Positions 16,146-27,292 of a stretch of DNA of 64,000 nt are shown in pieces. The stretch comes from Geodermatophilaceae bacterium NBWT11 (GTDB lineage: Bacteria > Actinomycetota > Actinomycetes > Mycobacteriales > Geodermatophilaceae): the NCBI GenBank assembly GCA_014218215.1, contig CP043652.1, forward strand, positions 2,728,001 to 2,792,000. The letters run 5' to 3'. The stretch's first letter is position 1. Every line of letters starts with the position of its first letter. The notes beneath the pieces were generated by a model. It did not search any database and was not told the DNA's origin. It was given only the letters and a program-made list of their open reading frames with translations. The position numbers and the translations under genes are program-made.

Positions 16146-19100
16146 ATGCGCACCTTCACGCTGCTCTCCACCGGCGACACCGACCTGCTCTCGGCCAAGG
16201 CCGGCGCCTCGGACTGGAAGCTGGGCAACCCCTACCGGGTCGGCCCCGGCGAGCTGGCCGAGTTCGCCGCCGGCACCGACCTCGTCGTGTTCCGGATCCT
16301 CGGCGCCCGCCGGAAGTACGAGGACATGATCCAGCCACTGCTGAACAGCGGGCTGCCCGTCGTCGTCCTCGGCGGGGAGCAGCTGCCCGACGCAGAGCTC
16401 ATGGAGCTGTCCACGGTGCCCATGGGCGTGGCCACTGAGGCGCACGCCTACCTCGCGCAGGGCGGGCCGGACAACATCGACCAGCTGCACCGCTTCCTGG
16501 CCGACACCGTTCTGCTGGACGGCGAGGGCTTCCAGGCCCCGGCCGTCGCGCCGGACTGGGGGCTGCTCGACCGGCCGACCCAGGCCACCGGTCCCCGGGT
16601 CGCCGTCCTCTACTACCGGGCGCACCACCTGGCCGGCAACACCGCGTTCGTGCACGCACTGAGCGCGGCGATCGAGACCGCCGGCGCCGTCCCGGTCCCG
16701 GTCTACTGCTCCTCGCTGCGCTCGGTCGCCCCCGAGATGCTCGACGTGCTGCGCACCTGCGACGCCCTGGTGGTCACCGTGCTGGCGGCCGGCGGTTCGA
16801 AGCCGGCCACCGCCCAGGCCGGGGGGGACGACGGCGCGTGGGACGTCGGCGAGCTCGCCCGCCTCGACGTGCCGGTGATCCAGGGCCTGGTGCTGGGCAC
16901 CCCCCGTGAGGTCTGGGCGGCCAACGACGACGGGCTGTCCCCGCTCGACGTGGGCAACCAGGTCGCGATCCCGGAGTTCGACGGCCGGATCATCACCGTG
17001 CCGTTCTCCTTCAAGGAGGTCGACGACGAGGGCCTGACCTCCTACGTCGCCGACCTCGAGCGCTGCGCCCGGGTCGCCGGCATCGCGGTGGCGCACGCCC
17101 GGCTGCGGCACACCGCCCCGGCCGACCGCAAGATCGTGGTGATGCTGTCGGCCTACCCGACCAAGCACTCCCGGATCGGCAACGCGGTCGGCCTGGACAC
17201 CCCCGCCTCGGTGGTGCGGCTGCTGGCCGCGATGGCCGGCCAGGGCTACGACATCGGCCCGTTCGACGGCCCCGGGTCGCTGCCCGGCGTGGCCGACCTG
17301 GACGGCGACGCCCTCGTGCACGCCCTCATCGCCGCCGGTGGGCAGGACCCCGACTGGCTCACCGAGGAGCAGCTCAGCGGCAACCCGGTGCGCATCGCCG
17401 CCGCGGACTACCGGGCCTTCTTCGACACGCTGCCCGCCGAGCTCACCGACCGGATGGTCGAGCACTGGGGCCCGCCGCCCGGGGAGCTGTTCGTCGACCG
17501 CAGCCACGACCCCGACGGCGAGATCGTCTTCGCCGCGCTGCGCGCCGGCAACCTCGTGGTGATGGTCCAGCCGCCCCGCGGGTTCGGGGAGAACCCGATC
17601 GCGATCTACCACGACCCCGACCTGCCGCCCTCCCACCACTACCTGGCCGCCTACCACTGGCTGCGCACCTCGTTCGGCGCGCACGCGGTGGTGCACGTGG
17701 GCAAGCACGGCAACCTGGAGTGGATGCCGGGCAAGACCGTCGGGCTGTCCGCGGCCTGCGCCCCCGACGCCGCCCTGGGCGACCTGCCGATGGTCTACCC
17801 GTTCCTGGTCAACGACCCCGGCGAGGGCAGCCAGGCCAAGCGCCGTGCGCACGCCGTGCTGGTCGACCACATGGTGCCGCCGATGGCCCGCGCGGACACC
17901 TACGGCGACATCGCCCGGCTGGAGCAGCTGCTCGACGAGCACGCCAACATCGCCGCGATGGACCCGCCGAAGCTGCCCGCCGTCCGGCAGCAGATCTGGA
18001 CGCTCATCCAGGCCGCCAAGCTCGACCACGACCTCGGCCTGGACGACCGCCCGCACGACGCCGAGTTCGACGAGATGATCCTCAACGTCGACGGCTGGCT
18101 GTGCGCGATCAAGGACAGCCAGATCCGCGACGGGCTGCACGTGTTCGGCTCCCCGCCCGAGGGCGACGCCCGGGTCGGGCTGGTGCTGGCGATCCTGCGG
18201 GCCCGCCAGATCTGGGGCGGCTCGGTCGCCATGCCGGGTCTGCGTGAGGCCCTCGGCCTGGTCGAGGACGGCTCGGCCGGGCTGCACGAGACCGACGACG
18301 TCGAGGCCCGCGCGCTGGCCCTGGTCACCGGGATGGAGGAGGCCGGCTGGACGTCGGCCGCCGTCCCCACCGTGATCGAGACCGTGCTGGGCGAGCCGCA
18401 CGCCGACGTCGAGCGGGTGCTGCGCTTCGCCGTGGAGGAGGTCGTGCCCCGGCTGGCGAAGACCACCGACGAGCTGGACATGGCGCTGCACGCCCTCGAG
18501 GGCGGCTACGTGCCGGCCGGTCCGTCGGGCTCGCCGCTGCGTGGCCTGGTCAACGTGCTGCCGACCGGGCGGAACTTCTACTCCGTCGACCCCCGCGCCG
18601 TCCCCTCCCGGCTGGCCTGGGAGACCGGTCAGGGCCTGGCCGAGTCCCTGGTCGAGCGGTACGTCAGCGAGACCGGGGAGCACCCGCGTTCGGTCGGGCT
18701 GTCGGTGTGGGGCACCTCGGCGATGCGCACCTCCGGCGACGACGTCGCCCAGGTGCTCGCGCTGCTCGGCGTCCGGCCGGTCTGGGACGAGGCCTCCCGC
18801 CGGGTCACCAAGCTCGAGGCCATCCCGCTGGCCGAGCTGGAGCGCCCGCGGATCGACGTCACCGTGCGCATCTCCGGGTTCTTCCGGGACGCGTTCCCGC
18901 ACGTCGTCACGATGCTGGACGACGCGGTGACCCTGGCCGCGGGCCTGGACGAGACACCCGAGCAGAACTTCGTCAAGGCGCACGTGGACGCCGACGTGGC
19001 CGAGCACGGGGACCGCCGCCGGGCCACCACCCGGGTGTTCGGCTCCAAGCCCGGGGCCTACGGGGCCGGTCTGCTGTCGCTGATCGACAGCCGGGACTGG

Positions 19101-19796
19101 CGCACCGACGCCGACCTGGCCGAGGTCTACGCGGTGTGGGGCGGCTACGCCTACGGCCGGGACCTGGACGGCGTCGCCGCCCGGTCGGACATGGAGACCT
19201 CCTACCGGCGGATCGCGGTCGCGGCGAAGAACATCGACACCCGCGAGCACGACATCGCCGACTCCGACGACTACTTCCAGTACCACGGCGGGATGGTCGC
19301 GACCGTCCGCGCGCTGACCGGCAGTTCGCCCAAGGCCTACGTCGGGGACTCGACCCGGCCCGAGCACGTGCGCACCCGCTCGCTGGTCGAGGAGACCTCC
19401 CGGGTGTTCCGCGCCCGGGTGGTCAACCCCAAGTGGCTGGCCGCGATGCGCCGGCACGGCTACAAGGGCGCCTTCGAGATGGCCGCCACCGTGGACTACC
19501 TGTTCGGCTACGACGCCACCACCGGCGTCGTCGCCGACTGGATGTACGAGAAGCTCACCCAGACCTACGTGCTCGACCCGGAGAACCGGGCGTTCATGGA
19601 GGAGTCCAACCCCTGGGCGCTGCACGGCATCGCCGAGCGGCTGCTCGAGGCCGCCGACCGCGGGCTGTGGGCCGAGCCCGACCCGCAGCTGATGGCCGAC
19701 CTCAAGCAGGCCTACCTGGACACCGAGGGCGACATCGAGGGCGGGGAGACCCCCGCGCAGACCTCCACCCAGCCCACCCCCGAGAGGACCCCGTGA
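16146..19796 (+). CDS. cobN: cobaltochelatase subunit CobN
   Basis: A 1216-residue large subunit of the ATP-dependent cobaltochelatase, which inserts Co2+ into hydrogenobyrinate a,c-diamide in aerobic cobalamin synthesis. The protein matches CobN along its length, for example VHVGKHGNLEWMPGKTVGLS (about residues 520-540) and WKLGNPYRVGP near the N-terminus. Length is normal. ATG 16146 is preferred; an in-frame GTG at 16098 lies inside the riboswitch outer stem. It is under the B12 riboswitch and overlaps the downstream FKBP gene by GTGA. CobS/CobT-type ATPase partners are not in this window. Confidence 0.93.
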   Translation: MRTFTLLSTGDTDLLSAKAGASDWKLGNPYRVGPGELAEFAAGTDLVVFRILGARRKYEDMIQPLLNSGLPVVVLGGEQLPDAELMELSTVPMGVATEAHAYLAQGGPDNIDQLHRFLADTVLLDGEGFQAPAVAPDWGLLDRPTQATGPRVAVLYYRAHHLAGNTAFVHALSAAIETAGAVPVPVYCSSLRSVAPEMLDVLRTCDALVVTVLAAGGSKPATAQAGGDDGAWDVGELARLDVPVIQGLVLGTPREVWAANDDGLSPLDVGNQVAIPEFDGRIITVPFSFKEVDDEGLTSYVADLERCARVAGIAVAHARLRHTAPADRKIVVMLSAYPTKHSRIGNAVGLDTPASVVRLLAAMAGQGYDIGPFDGPGSLPGVADLDGDALVHALIAAGGQDPDWLTEEQLSGNPVRIAAADYRAFFDTLPAELTDRMVEHWGPPPGELFVDRSHDPDGEIVFAALRAGNLVVMVQPPRGFGENPIAIYHDPDLPPSHHYLAAYHWLRTSFGAHAVVHVGKHGNLEWMPGKTVGLSAACAPDAALGDLPMVYPFLVNDPGEGSQAKRRAHAVLVDHMVPPMARADTYGDIARLEQLLDEHANIAAMDPPKLPAVRQQIWTLIQAAKLDHDLGLDDRPHDAEFDEMILNVDGWLCAIKDSQIRDGLHVFGSPPEGDARVGLVLAILRARQIWGGSVAMPGLREALGLVEDGSAGLHETDDVEARALALVTGMEEAGWTSAAVPTVIETVLGEPHADVERVLRFAVEEVVPRLAKTTDELDMALHALEGGYVPAGPSGSPLRGLVNVLPTGRNFYSVDPRAVPSRLAWETGQGLAESLVERYVSETGEHPRSVGLSVWGTSAMRTSGDDVAQVLALLGVRPVWDEASRRVTKLEAIPLAELERPRIDVTVRISGFFRDAFPHVVTMLDDAVTLAAGLDETPEQNFVKAHVDADVAEHGDRRRATTRVFGSKPGAYGAGLLSLIDSRDWRTDADLAEVYAVWGGYAYGRDLDGVAARSDMETSYRRIAVAAKNIDTREHDIADSDDYFQYHGGMVATVRALTGSSPKAYVGDSTRPEHVRTRSLVEETSRVFRARVVNPKWLAAMRRHGYKGAFEMAATVDYLFGYDATTGVVADWMYEKLTQTYVLDPENRAFMEESNPWALHGIAERLLEAADRGLWAEPDPQLMADLKQAYLDTEGDIEGGETPAQTSTQPTPERTP

Positions 19797-20329
19797 CCCG
19801 CCGTCCCACCCTGCTCCTGACCACCCTCTCCGCCGCCGCACTGGTGCTCACCGCCTGCGGCGCGGACCCCGAGCCGGAGGCCTCCGCGGAGCCGACCGCG
19901 ACCTGCGAGAGCGTCCCCGCGACGGCGGAGGCACCGTCTTCGGTGTCCACGGACCTGGCCGTGGCACCCGAGGTGCCGGCCTCGGACGGCCTGCCGCCGT
20001 GCGGGCTGGTGGTCAGCGACGTGGTGGTCGGCGACGGCGCGGTCGCCGAGCAGGGCGACCCGGTCGAGGTCAAGTACGTGGGGGCCTTCTACGACACCGG
20101 CGAGCAGTTCGACTCCTCCTGGAGCCGGGGGGACACCGAGACGCTGCCCTTCACCGCCGGTGGCGGCCAGGTGATCGAGGGCTTCGACGAGGGCACGCTC
20201 GGCATGGCCGTCGGTGGTCGCCGCTACGTCACCATCCCCAGCGACCTGGGCTACGGCCCGGCCGGTCAGGGGCCGATCCCCGGCGGGGCGACGCTGGTCT
20301 TCGTCGTCGACCTGGTGTCGGTGGGCTGA
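19793..20329 (+). CDS. FKBP-type peptidyl-prolyl isomerase lipoprotein
   Basis: A 178-residue exported protein. The lipobox LVLTACG at residues about 16-22 predicts lipidation at cysteine. After a low-complexity linker, the FKBP fold is clear: DPVEVKYVGAFYDTGEQFDS, VIEGFDEGTLGMAVGGRR and the IPSDLGYGP...IPGGATLVFVVDL core. It should catalyse proline isomerisation outside the membrane. The GTG start overlaps the cobN stop, so it shares the riboswitch-controlled transcript; a direct role in B12 metabolism is not evident. Confidence 0.88.
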   Translation: MTRRPTLLLTTLSAAALVLTACGADPEPEASAEPTATCESVPATAEAPSSVSTDLAVAPEVPASDGLPPCGLVVSDVVVGDGAVAEQGDPVEVKYVGAFYDTGEQFDSSWSRGDTETLPFTAGGGQVIEGFDEGTLGMAVGGRRYVTIPSDLGYGPAGQGPIPGGATLVFVVDLVSVG

Positions 20330-20331
20330 CC

Positions 20332-21075
20332 TCAGCCCAGCAGGACGGCGGCGGCCAGCAGGGTCGCCGCCGTCGTCACCTCGCCGGCGGCGCCCATCAC
20401 GTCCCCGTTCACCCCGCCGAGCCGGGCGCGGGCCCGGCGGTGCAGCAGCTCGCCGGCGGCCAGGCCGAGCACGCCGGCGGCCACCAGGCGGGCCCCCTGC
20501 GCGACGTCGCCCAGCCACGTCGCGGTGGCCAGCACGCAGGCCACCGCGACGACGGTGCAGCCGGCCAGCCACACCCGGGAGACGGTGCCGGCGACCGCGG
20601 CGCCCAGCGACGAGCCCTCGGCCACCGGCACCCCGGGCAGGCCGGTGCGGGCCATCGCCAGTCGGGCCGCGACGACGGCGGTCCACAGCGCGAGCCAACC
20701 GCCCTCGACCGTGAGCAGCTGGGCCAGTGCCGCCACCTGCAGCAGCAGCGTCAGGACGAGCGTGGCGACGCCGAAGGGCCCCACGTCGCCGGCCCGCATG
20801 ACCTGCAGTGCGCGTTCCCGACCGCGCAGCGGGCCCAGCCCGTCGGCGGTGTCAGCGAGCCCGTCCAGGTGCAGCCCGCGGGTCAGCCAGGCCAGCAGCG
20901 CCACCCCGAGCACCGCGCCGACCAGGGGCGAGGCGTACCGGGCGCCCAGCCAGCCGGTGAGCGAGGCCAGGTCGCCGAGCACCAGCCCGACCAGCGGTGC
21001 CCAGGGCAGCACGCCCCGCGGTGAGGGGTTGCCGCCGACCCGCAGGACCGTGAGCCAGCCGAACGCCGCCCTCAT
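20332..21075 (-). CDS. cobS: adenosylcobinamide-GDP ribazoletransferase
   Basis: A 247-residue membrane enzyme that joins alpha-ribazole to adenosylcobinamide-GDP, the last step of the nucleotide-loop pathway. The signature LHLDGLADTADGLGPLRG (about residues 67-85) and several hydrophobic helices match CobS/CobV, as does GGVNGDVMGAAGEV near the C-terminus. ATG 21075 overlaps the cobU stop (ATGA), so it is translationally coupled. It is convergent with the FKBP gene (2 bp). Confidence 0.92.
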   Translation of the reverse strand: MRAAFGWLTVLRVGGNPSPRGVLPWAPLVGLVLGDLASLTGWLGARYASPLVGAVLGVALLAWLTRGLHLDGLADTADGLGPLRGRERALQVMRAGDVGPFGVATLVLTLLLQVAALAQLLTVEGGWLALWTAVVAARLAMARTGLPGVPVAEGSSLGAAVAGTVSRVWLAGCTVVAVACVLATATWLGDVAQGARLVAAGVLGLAAGELLHRRARARLGGVNGDVMGAAGEVTTAATLLAAAVLLG

Positions 21076-21593
21076 CGCAGGCGCTGGGGCAGCCCCGCGA
21101 CGACGAACCACACCTCGTCGGCGGTGGCCGCCAGCCGCTGGTTGACCGTGCCCAGGGTGTCCCGGAACAGCCGGCCCGACCGGGTCTCCGGCACGATGCC
21201 CAGTCCCACCTCGTCGCTGACCGCGACCACGTGCGCCGGGGTCATCACCCAGGCCTCGAGCAGCTCGTCGACCCGGCGGGAGAGCCTGTCGGTGGCCCGC
21301 TGACCGCCGTCCCAGACCCCGCTGGCGTCCATCATCGCGGTGACCCAGGTGGTGATCGAGTCGACCAGGTAGGTGCCCGGGAGCACGAGCTCGCCGGGGT
21401 TCGTCGTCTCCTTGGTGCGCCAGGTGCTCGGCCGGCGGGCCTGGTGGGCGGCGATGCGCTCGGCCCACTCGGCGTCGTCCGGGCGGGGGTCCGACGTCGC
21501 CAGGTAGGTGACGTCGTCCCGGCCCTCGAGCAGGAGCTCGGCGTGGGCGGACTTCCCCGACCGGGAACCGCCGAGGACCAGCGTCCGGCTCAC
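21072..21593 (-). CDS. cobU: adenosylcobinamide kinase/guanylyltransferase
   Basis: A 173-residue bifunctional enzyme that phosphorylates adenosylcobinamide and adds GMP. The P-loop GGSRSGKS is at residues 8-15, and VSDEVGLGIVPETRSGRLFRD is the CobU guanylylation region (split here as VSDEVGLGIVPE and TRSGRLFRD). GTG 21593 gives the proper N-terminus VSRTLVLGG. It overlaps the phosphatase gene upstream and cobS downstream by 4 bp each. Confidence 0.92.
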   Translation of the reverse strand: MSRTLVLGGSRSGKSAHAELLLEGRDDVTYLATSDPRPDDAEWAERIAAHQARRPSTWRTKETTNPGELVLPGTYLVDSITTWVTAMMDASGVWDGGQRATDRLSRRVDELLEAWVMTPAHVVAVSDEVGLGIVPETRSGRLFRDTLGTVNQRLAATADEVWFVVAGLPQRLR

Positions 21594-22126
21594 AGCTCGA
21601 GCCGGGTGACGGTGCCGTTGTGCGGGGTCACGTGCGGCATGGCCTCGGGGCCGTCCCCGGCGACGACGGCCTGCACGGCCCGGATGGTGTCGCCGTGGGT
21701 GACCAGGGCGACGACGTCGGCCGGCGGGGCGTCGCGCAGCGTCTGCAGGTAGGCGGCCACCCGGGCGTGCAGCTGGGCCAGGGACTCCCCGCCCTCGGCC
21801 GACCAGTGCACGTCGGTCCAGTCGACGAGGTCCCACAGCTCACGGGAGGGCCGGCCCTCCAGCACGCCGTAGCCCTGCTCGCGCAGCGCCGGGGTGGTGG
21901 TGAACCGGCGACCGGTGGCGGCCATGCAGTGCTCGGCGGTCTGCACCGCGCGGCGCAGGTCGCTGGAGACCATCGCGCCGGGGGCCAGCGCCGCCAGCTC
22001 CGCGGCGGCGGAGCGGGCCTGCTCGTGGCCGAGCTCGGTCAGCGGGACGTGCGCCGTCTGGCCCTGCATCAGGCCGCTGGCGTTCCAGGTGCTCTGTCCG
22101 TGCCGGACGAGCAGGAGCGTGGTCAT
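21590..22126 (-). CDS. histidine phosphatase, CobC-like
   Basis: A 178-residue phosphoglycerate-mutase-fold phosphatase. The RHG catalytic motif is at residues 8-10 (LLVRHGQSTW), the second histidine is in ALVTHGDTIRAV, and an acid residue is in LREQGYGVLEG. Heading the cobU-cobS operon with 4-bp overlap points to alpha-ribazole-5'-phosphate phosphatase (CobC-type) activity. By sequence alone it could also be a general phosphatase. It is divergent from the Fic-like gene, with 46 bp between start codons. Confidence 0.8.
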   Translation of the reverse strand: MTTLLLVRHGQSTWNASGLMQGQTAHVPLTELGHEQARSAAAELAALAPGAMVSSDLRRAVQTAEHCMAATGRRFTTTPALREQGYGVLEGRPSRELWDLVDWTDVHWSAEGGESLAQLHARVAAYLQTLRDAPPADVVALVTHGDTIRAVQAVVAGDGPEAMPHVTPHNGTVTRLEL

Positions 22127-22159
22127 CGAGGGGGAGCCTAGGTGGCGGGCGGGCGCGGC

Positions 22160-22165
22160 TACCGT
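22160..22165 (+). promoter_or_regulatory. -10 box for leaderless Fic-like gene
   Basis: TACCGT fits TANNNT and is followed by 7 nt and the GTG start, so the transcript would begin at or one base from the start codon. No ribosome-binding site is visible. Confidence 0.55.
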
Positions 22166-22172
22166 CGTCGCC

Positions 22173-23000
22173 GTGACGATCCCGATGCGGCCCCCGACGG
22201 ACGGTCCCGGCGCCTCCGGCCTGGGCGTCCGGCGGGCCGCCCCGCGCCCGACCCGGCCGGCCGGGCCCGACCCGCTGGCCCCGCTGCTGGAGCTGCCCGG
22301 CGTCCGGGAGGCCGCCGACGGCGCCCGCACCGCGATCGACCGGCTGCTCGGGCACAAGGTGCTGCGCCGCGAGTCCGCCGGGGTGAGCTCGGAGTCCGCG
22401 CTGCGCGGCGCCCGGGCCTCGGCCGCGCTGGAGGGCGTCGACGTCCCGCTGACCCAGGTGCGCTCCGGCGACGTCAGCGAGCCGACCCTGCAGGGCGCGC
22501 TGCGGGTGTCGGTCGCGCTGGGTTCGATGGTGGAGACCTGGGACCGGGCGCCGGGCCAGGTGCTCGCCCGGATGCACGTGCTGGCCGCCGCCGACCTCGC
22601 CGCCCCGGCCGACCTGGGCCGCCCCGAGGTGCGGGCCGGAGGACGGCTGGGCGGGGTGTTCTCCCTGGTCACCGGAGCGACCACCGCCCCGGCGGTGCTC
22701 ATCGCCGCCGTCGTGCACGGCGAGCTGGCCGCGATCGCGCCCTTCACCGTCGGCAACGGCGTGGTCGCCCGGGCCGCCGGCCGGCTCACCGGGATCGCCC
22801 GCGGGCTGGACCCCAAGGCCGTCTCGGTGCCCGAGGTGGGCTTCGCCGAGTTGGGCGCCCCTGCCTACGCCGCCGCCCTGGACGGCTACACCGCCGGCAC
22901 GATGGACGGCGTCGCCGGCTGGCTGGTGCACTGCGCCCGCGCCACCGAGCTCGGTGCCGTCGAGGGCCTGGCGATCTGCGAGTCGCTGCTCCGCGGCTGA
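22173..23000 (+). CDS. degenerate Fic-domain protein
   Basis: A 275-residue protein often annotated only as oxidoreductase or hypothetical in Actinobacteria. ESALRGARASAALEG resembles the N-terminal helix of Fic proteins (the SSxIEG region). The Fic core is present but changed: IAPFTVGNGVVARAAGR at about residues 189-205, where active enzymes have HPFxxGNGRxxR. The catalytic His is Ala and the first Arg is Val, so AMP transfer is unlikely. GTG 22173 has TACCGT 7 nt upstream (leaderless); ATG 22185 is an alternative. In mycobacteria I recall the homologue next to the HAD-IB gene; here they are 5 kb apart. Confidence 0.65.
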   Translation: MTIPMRPPTDGPGASGLGVRRAAPRPTRPAGPDPLAPLLELPGVREAADGARTAIDRLLGHKVLRRESAGVSSESALRGARASAALEGVDVPLTQVRSGDVSEPTLQGALRVSVALGSMVETWDRAPGQVLARMHVLAAADLAAPADLGRPEVRAGGRLGGVFSLVTGATTAPAVLIAAVVHGELAAIAPFTVGNGVVARAAGRLTGIARGLDPKAVSVPEVGFAELGAPAYAAALDGYTAGTMDGVAGWLVHCARATELGAVEGLAICESLLRG

Positions 23001-23047
23001 GGGACCCTCGATGTGTGCGCCCGGCGCTCCGGGGCACGGGGCAACCC

Positions 23048-25463
<2,416 letters not shown>

Positions 25464-25465
25464 AG

Positions 25466-26104
25466 TCAGGGGTCGGTGAGGCCCTGCTCGATGGCGTACC
25501 GGGTGAGCTCGACCCGGTTGTGCAGCTGCAGCTTGCGCAGCGTGTTCTGCACGTGGTTCTCCACCGTGCGGTGCGAGAGCACCAGCCGCTCGGCGATCTG
25601 TCGGGCCGACAACCCCCGGCTGACCAGCTTGAGCACCTCGGTCTCCCGGTCGGTCAGCCGCGGGGCGCCGTCGTCGGGACTCGAGCGCAGCCGCCGGTAC
25701 TCACCGAGCAGCAGGCCGGCGAGGCCCGCGGAGAAGACCGCGTCGCCGGCGGCCGTACGGGTGACGGCGTCGGCCAGCTCGTCGGCGGAGGAGGACTTGA
25801 CCAGGTAGCCCGATGCGCCGGCCTTCACCGCCTCGAGGACGTCGACCTGCTCGGCGCTGGCCGAGAGCACCAGCACCCGGGTGGCCGGCAGCGCGGCCAC
25901 GACGTCGCGGGTGGCGTCCACCCCGGACCCCTCGCCCAGCTGCAGGTCCATCACCACCACGTCCGGGCGGACGGCGAGTGCCCGGCGGACGGCGGCTCCC
26001 ACGTCCCCGGCGGTCGCCAGCACCTCGAACCCGCGGGCGGTCAGGTCGCGTTCGACCGCCTCGCGCCACATCGGGTGGTCGTCGACCACCATCACCGTCG
26101 TCAT
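25466..26104 (-). CDS. NarL/LuxR-type response regulator
   Basis: A 212-residue DNA-binding response regulator. The receiver domain has the acidic pair VVDDHP, phospho-acceptor Asp53 in VVMDLQLGEG, and the conserved Lys in GYLVKSSS. The C-terminal LuxR helix-turn-helix reads LTDRETEVLKLVSRGLSARQ then IAERLVLSHRTVENHVQN. ATG 26104 overlaps the sensor kinase stop (ATGA). Its targets are unknown. Confidence 0.92.
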   Translation of the reverse strand: MTTVMVVDDHPMWREAVERDLTARGFEVLATAGDVGAAVRRALAVRPDVVVMDLQLGEGSGVDATRDVVAALPATRVLVLSASAEQVDVLEAVKAGASGYLVKSSSADELADAVTRTAAGDAVFSAGLAGLLLGEYRRLRSSPDDGAPRLTDRETEVLKLVSRGLSARQIAERLVLSHRTVENHVQNTLRKLQLHNRVELTRYAIEQGLTDP

Positions 26105-27240
26105 CGGGTGGCTCCCTCTCTCGGCACGGTCAGTTCCCACTCGGTGCCCTGGCCCGGGCCGGTGTGCAGCTGCGCGGTGCCGCCCAGGTCGGCCAGCCTG
26201 CCGCAGATCGAGGACCGCACGCCGTGGTGCCCGGCCGCGACGGCCGCGGGCAGGCGACCGTCGGGGATGCCCGGCCCGTCGTCCCGGACGACCACGAGCA
26301 CCACGTCGTCCTCGGGCTCGACGCTGACCCAGGCCCGGGCGGCCGGTGCGTGCTCGGCGGTGTTGGCCAGCGCCTCGCGCACCGCCGCGGTCAGCTCGTC
26401 GGCCACCGGGGCGGGCAGCAGCACCGGCTCGGCCGGCGAGGAGACCTCGACGTCGGGGGTGGACAGCAGGCGCAGTGCGGCCCCCAGGTCGGCCACGTCG
26501 CCGTCCCGGGCCGAGGGAGCGGAGGAGAGCAGCCCGCGCAGGGCGACCTCCTGCTCGGCGGCCAGCCGGGCGAGGTCCGCGGCGTCCCCGCCGAGCTCCT
26601 CACCCCGGCGGCGGACGGCGGCCAGCACCTGCAGCACCCCGTCGTGCACCGCGCGGCCCAGCCGCTCCCGCTCCGCGGCCGCGGCGGCGGTCGCCGCGGC
26701 CTGCTGCACCGCCAGGGTCGCCGCCCGGGTGGTGGTCGCCGCGTACCCCAGCAGCACCGCGGACAGCGTGAAGAGCACCAGGTTGAACAGCTCCTCGTCC
26801 CCGACCCGGCCGCGCACGGCGGACACCGCGGCCCAGACGACGACGCCGCCGACCAGCCCGCCGTCCCGGCCCCGGGCCACCGCCAGGGCGTAGGCGGGAC
26901 CGGCCACCCACAGCGAGGTCAGGATCGGGGCGTCGGCGGCCAGGGCGTCCCGGCTCTGCGTGGTGAGCACGGCTGCCAGCAGGGCCAGGGTCACCGCCAG
27001 GTCGACCAGCGCGGTGCGGGTGCGTCGTCCCTCGGCCCGGGAGTAGGCGACGGTGACGACCACCGTCCACACCGCCATCGCGGCCAGCAGGAGCACCGGG
27101 GCCAGCAGGCCGGGGTACTCCTCCCGCCCGCCCACGAACCCGACCACGGCGACCACCCACGCCAGCGGCCGGAAGACCACGACCGCCCGCCACAGCGGGG
27201 CGAGCAGGTCCCGGCGGCGGGTGCTCGCGGGGGCGGTCAT
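26101..27240 (-). CDS. sensor histidine kinase (MacS/NarX-like)
   Basis: A 379-residue membrane kinase. The N-terminal half has about five to six TM helices (to about residue 175). The phospho-acceptor histidine is in GRAVHDGVLQVLAAV at about residue 197, the HisKA_3 type, and the ATPase domain shows REALANTAEHA (N box) and VRDDGPGIPDG (G box). It resembles the actinobacterial MacS kinase. Coupled to the response regulator by ATGA. The signal is unknown; an integral-membrane sensor suggests an envelope signal. Confidence 0.9.
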   Translation of the reverse strand: MTAPASTRRRDLLAPLWRAVVVFRPLAWVVAVVGFVGGREEYPGLLAPVLLLAAMAVWTVVVTVAYSRAEGRRTRTALVDLAVTLALLAAVLTTQSRDALAADAPILTSLWVAGPAYALAVARGRDGGLVGGVVVWAAVSAVRGRVGDEELFNLVLFTLSAVLLGYAATTTRAATLAVQQAAATAAAAAERERLGRAVHDGVLQVLAAVRRRGEELGGDAADLARLAAEQEVALRGLLSSAPSARDGDVADLGAALRLLSTPDVEVSSPAEPVLLPAPVADELTAAVREALANTAEHAPAARAWVSVEPEDDVVLVVVRDDGPGIPDGRLPAAVAAGHHGVRSSICGRLADLGGTAQLHTGPGQGTEWELTVPREGATR

Positions 27241-27292
27241 GCCGGGATGGTGCCAGCCCGGGGCGTCCGCCGGGCGGGCCTGTGGACAGCGG

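Noticed and set aside
15816-19841. Very long minus-strand open frame (1341 codons) opposite cobN
   Set aside because: It mirrors the third-position GC bias of cobN; its translation is low-complexity (Val/Gly/His/Arg-rich) and has no domain.
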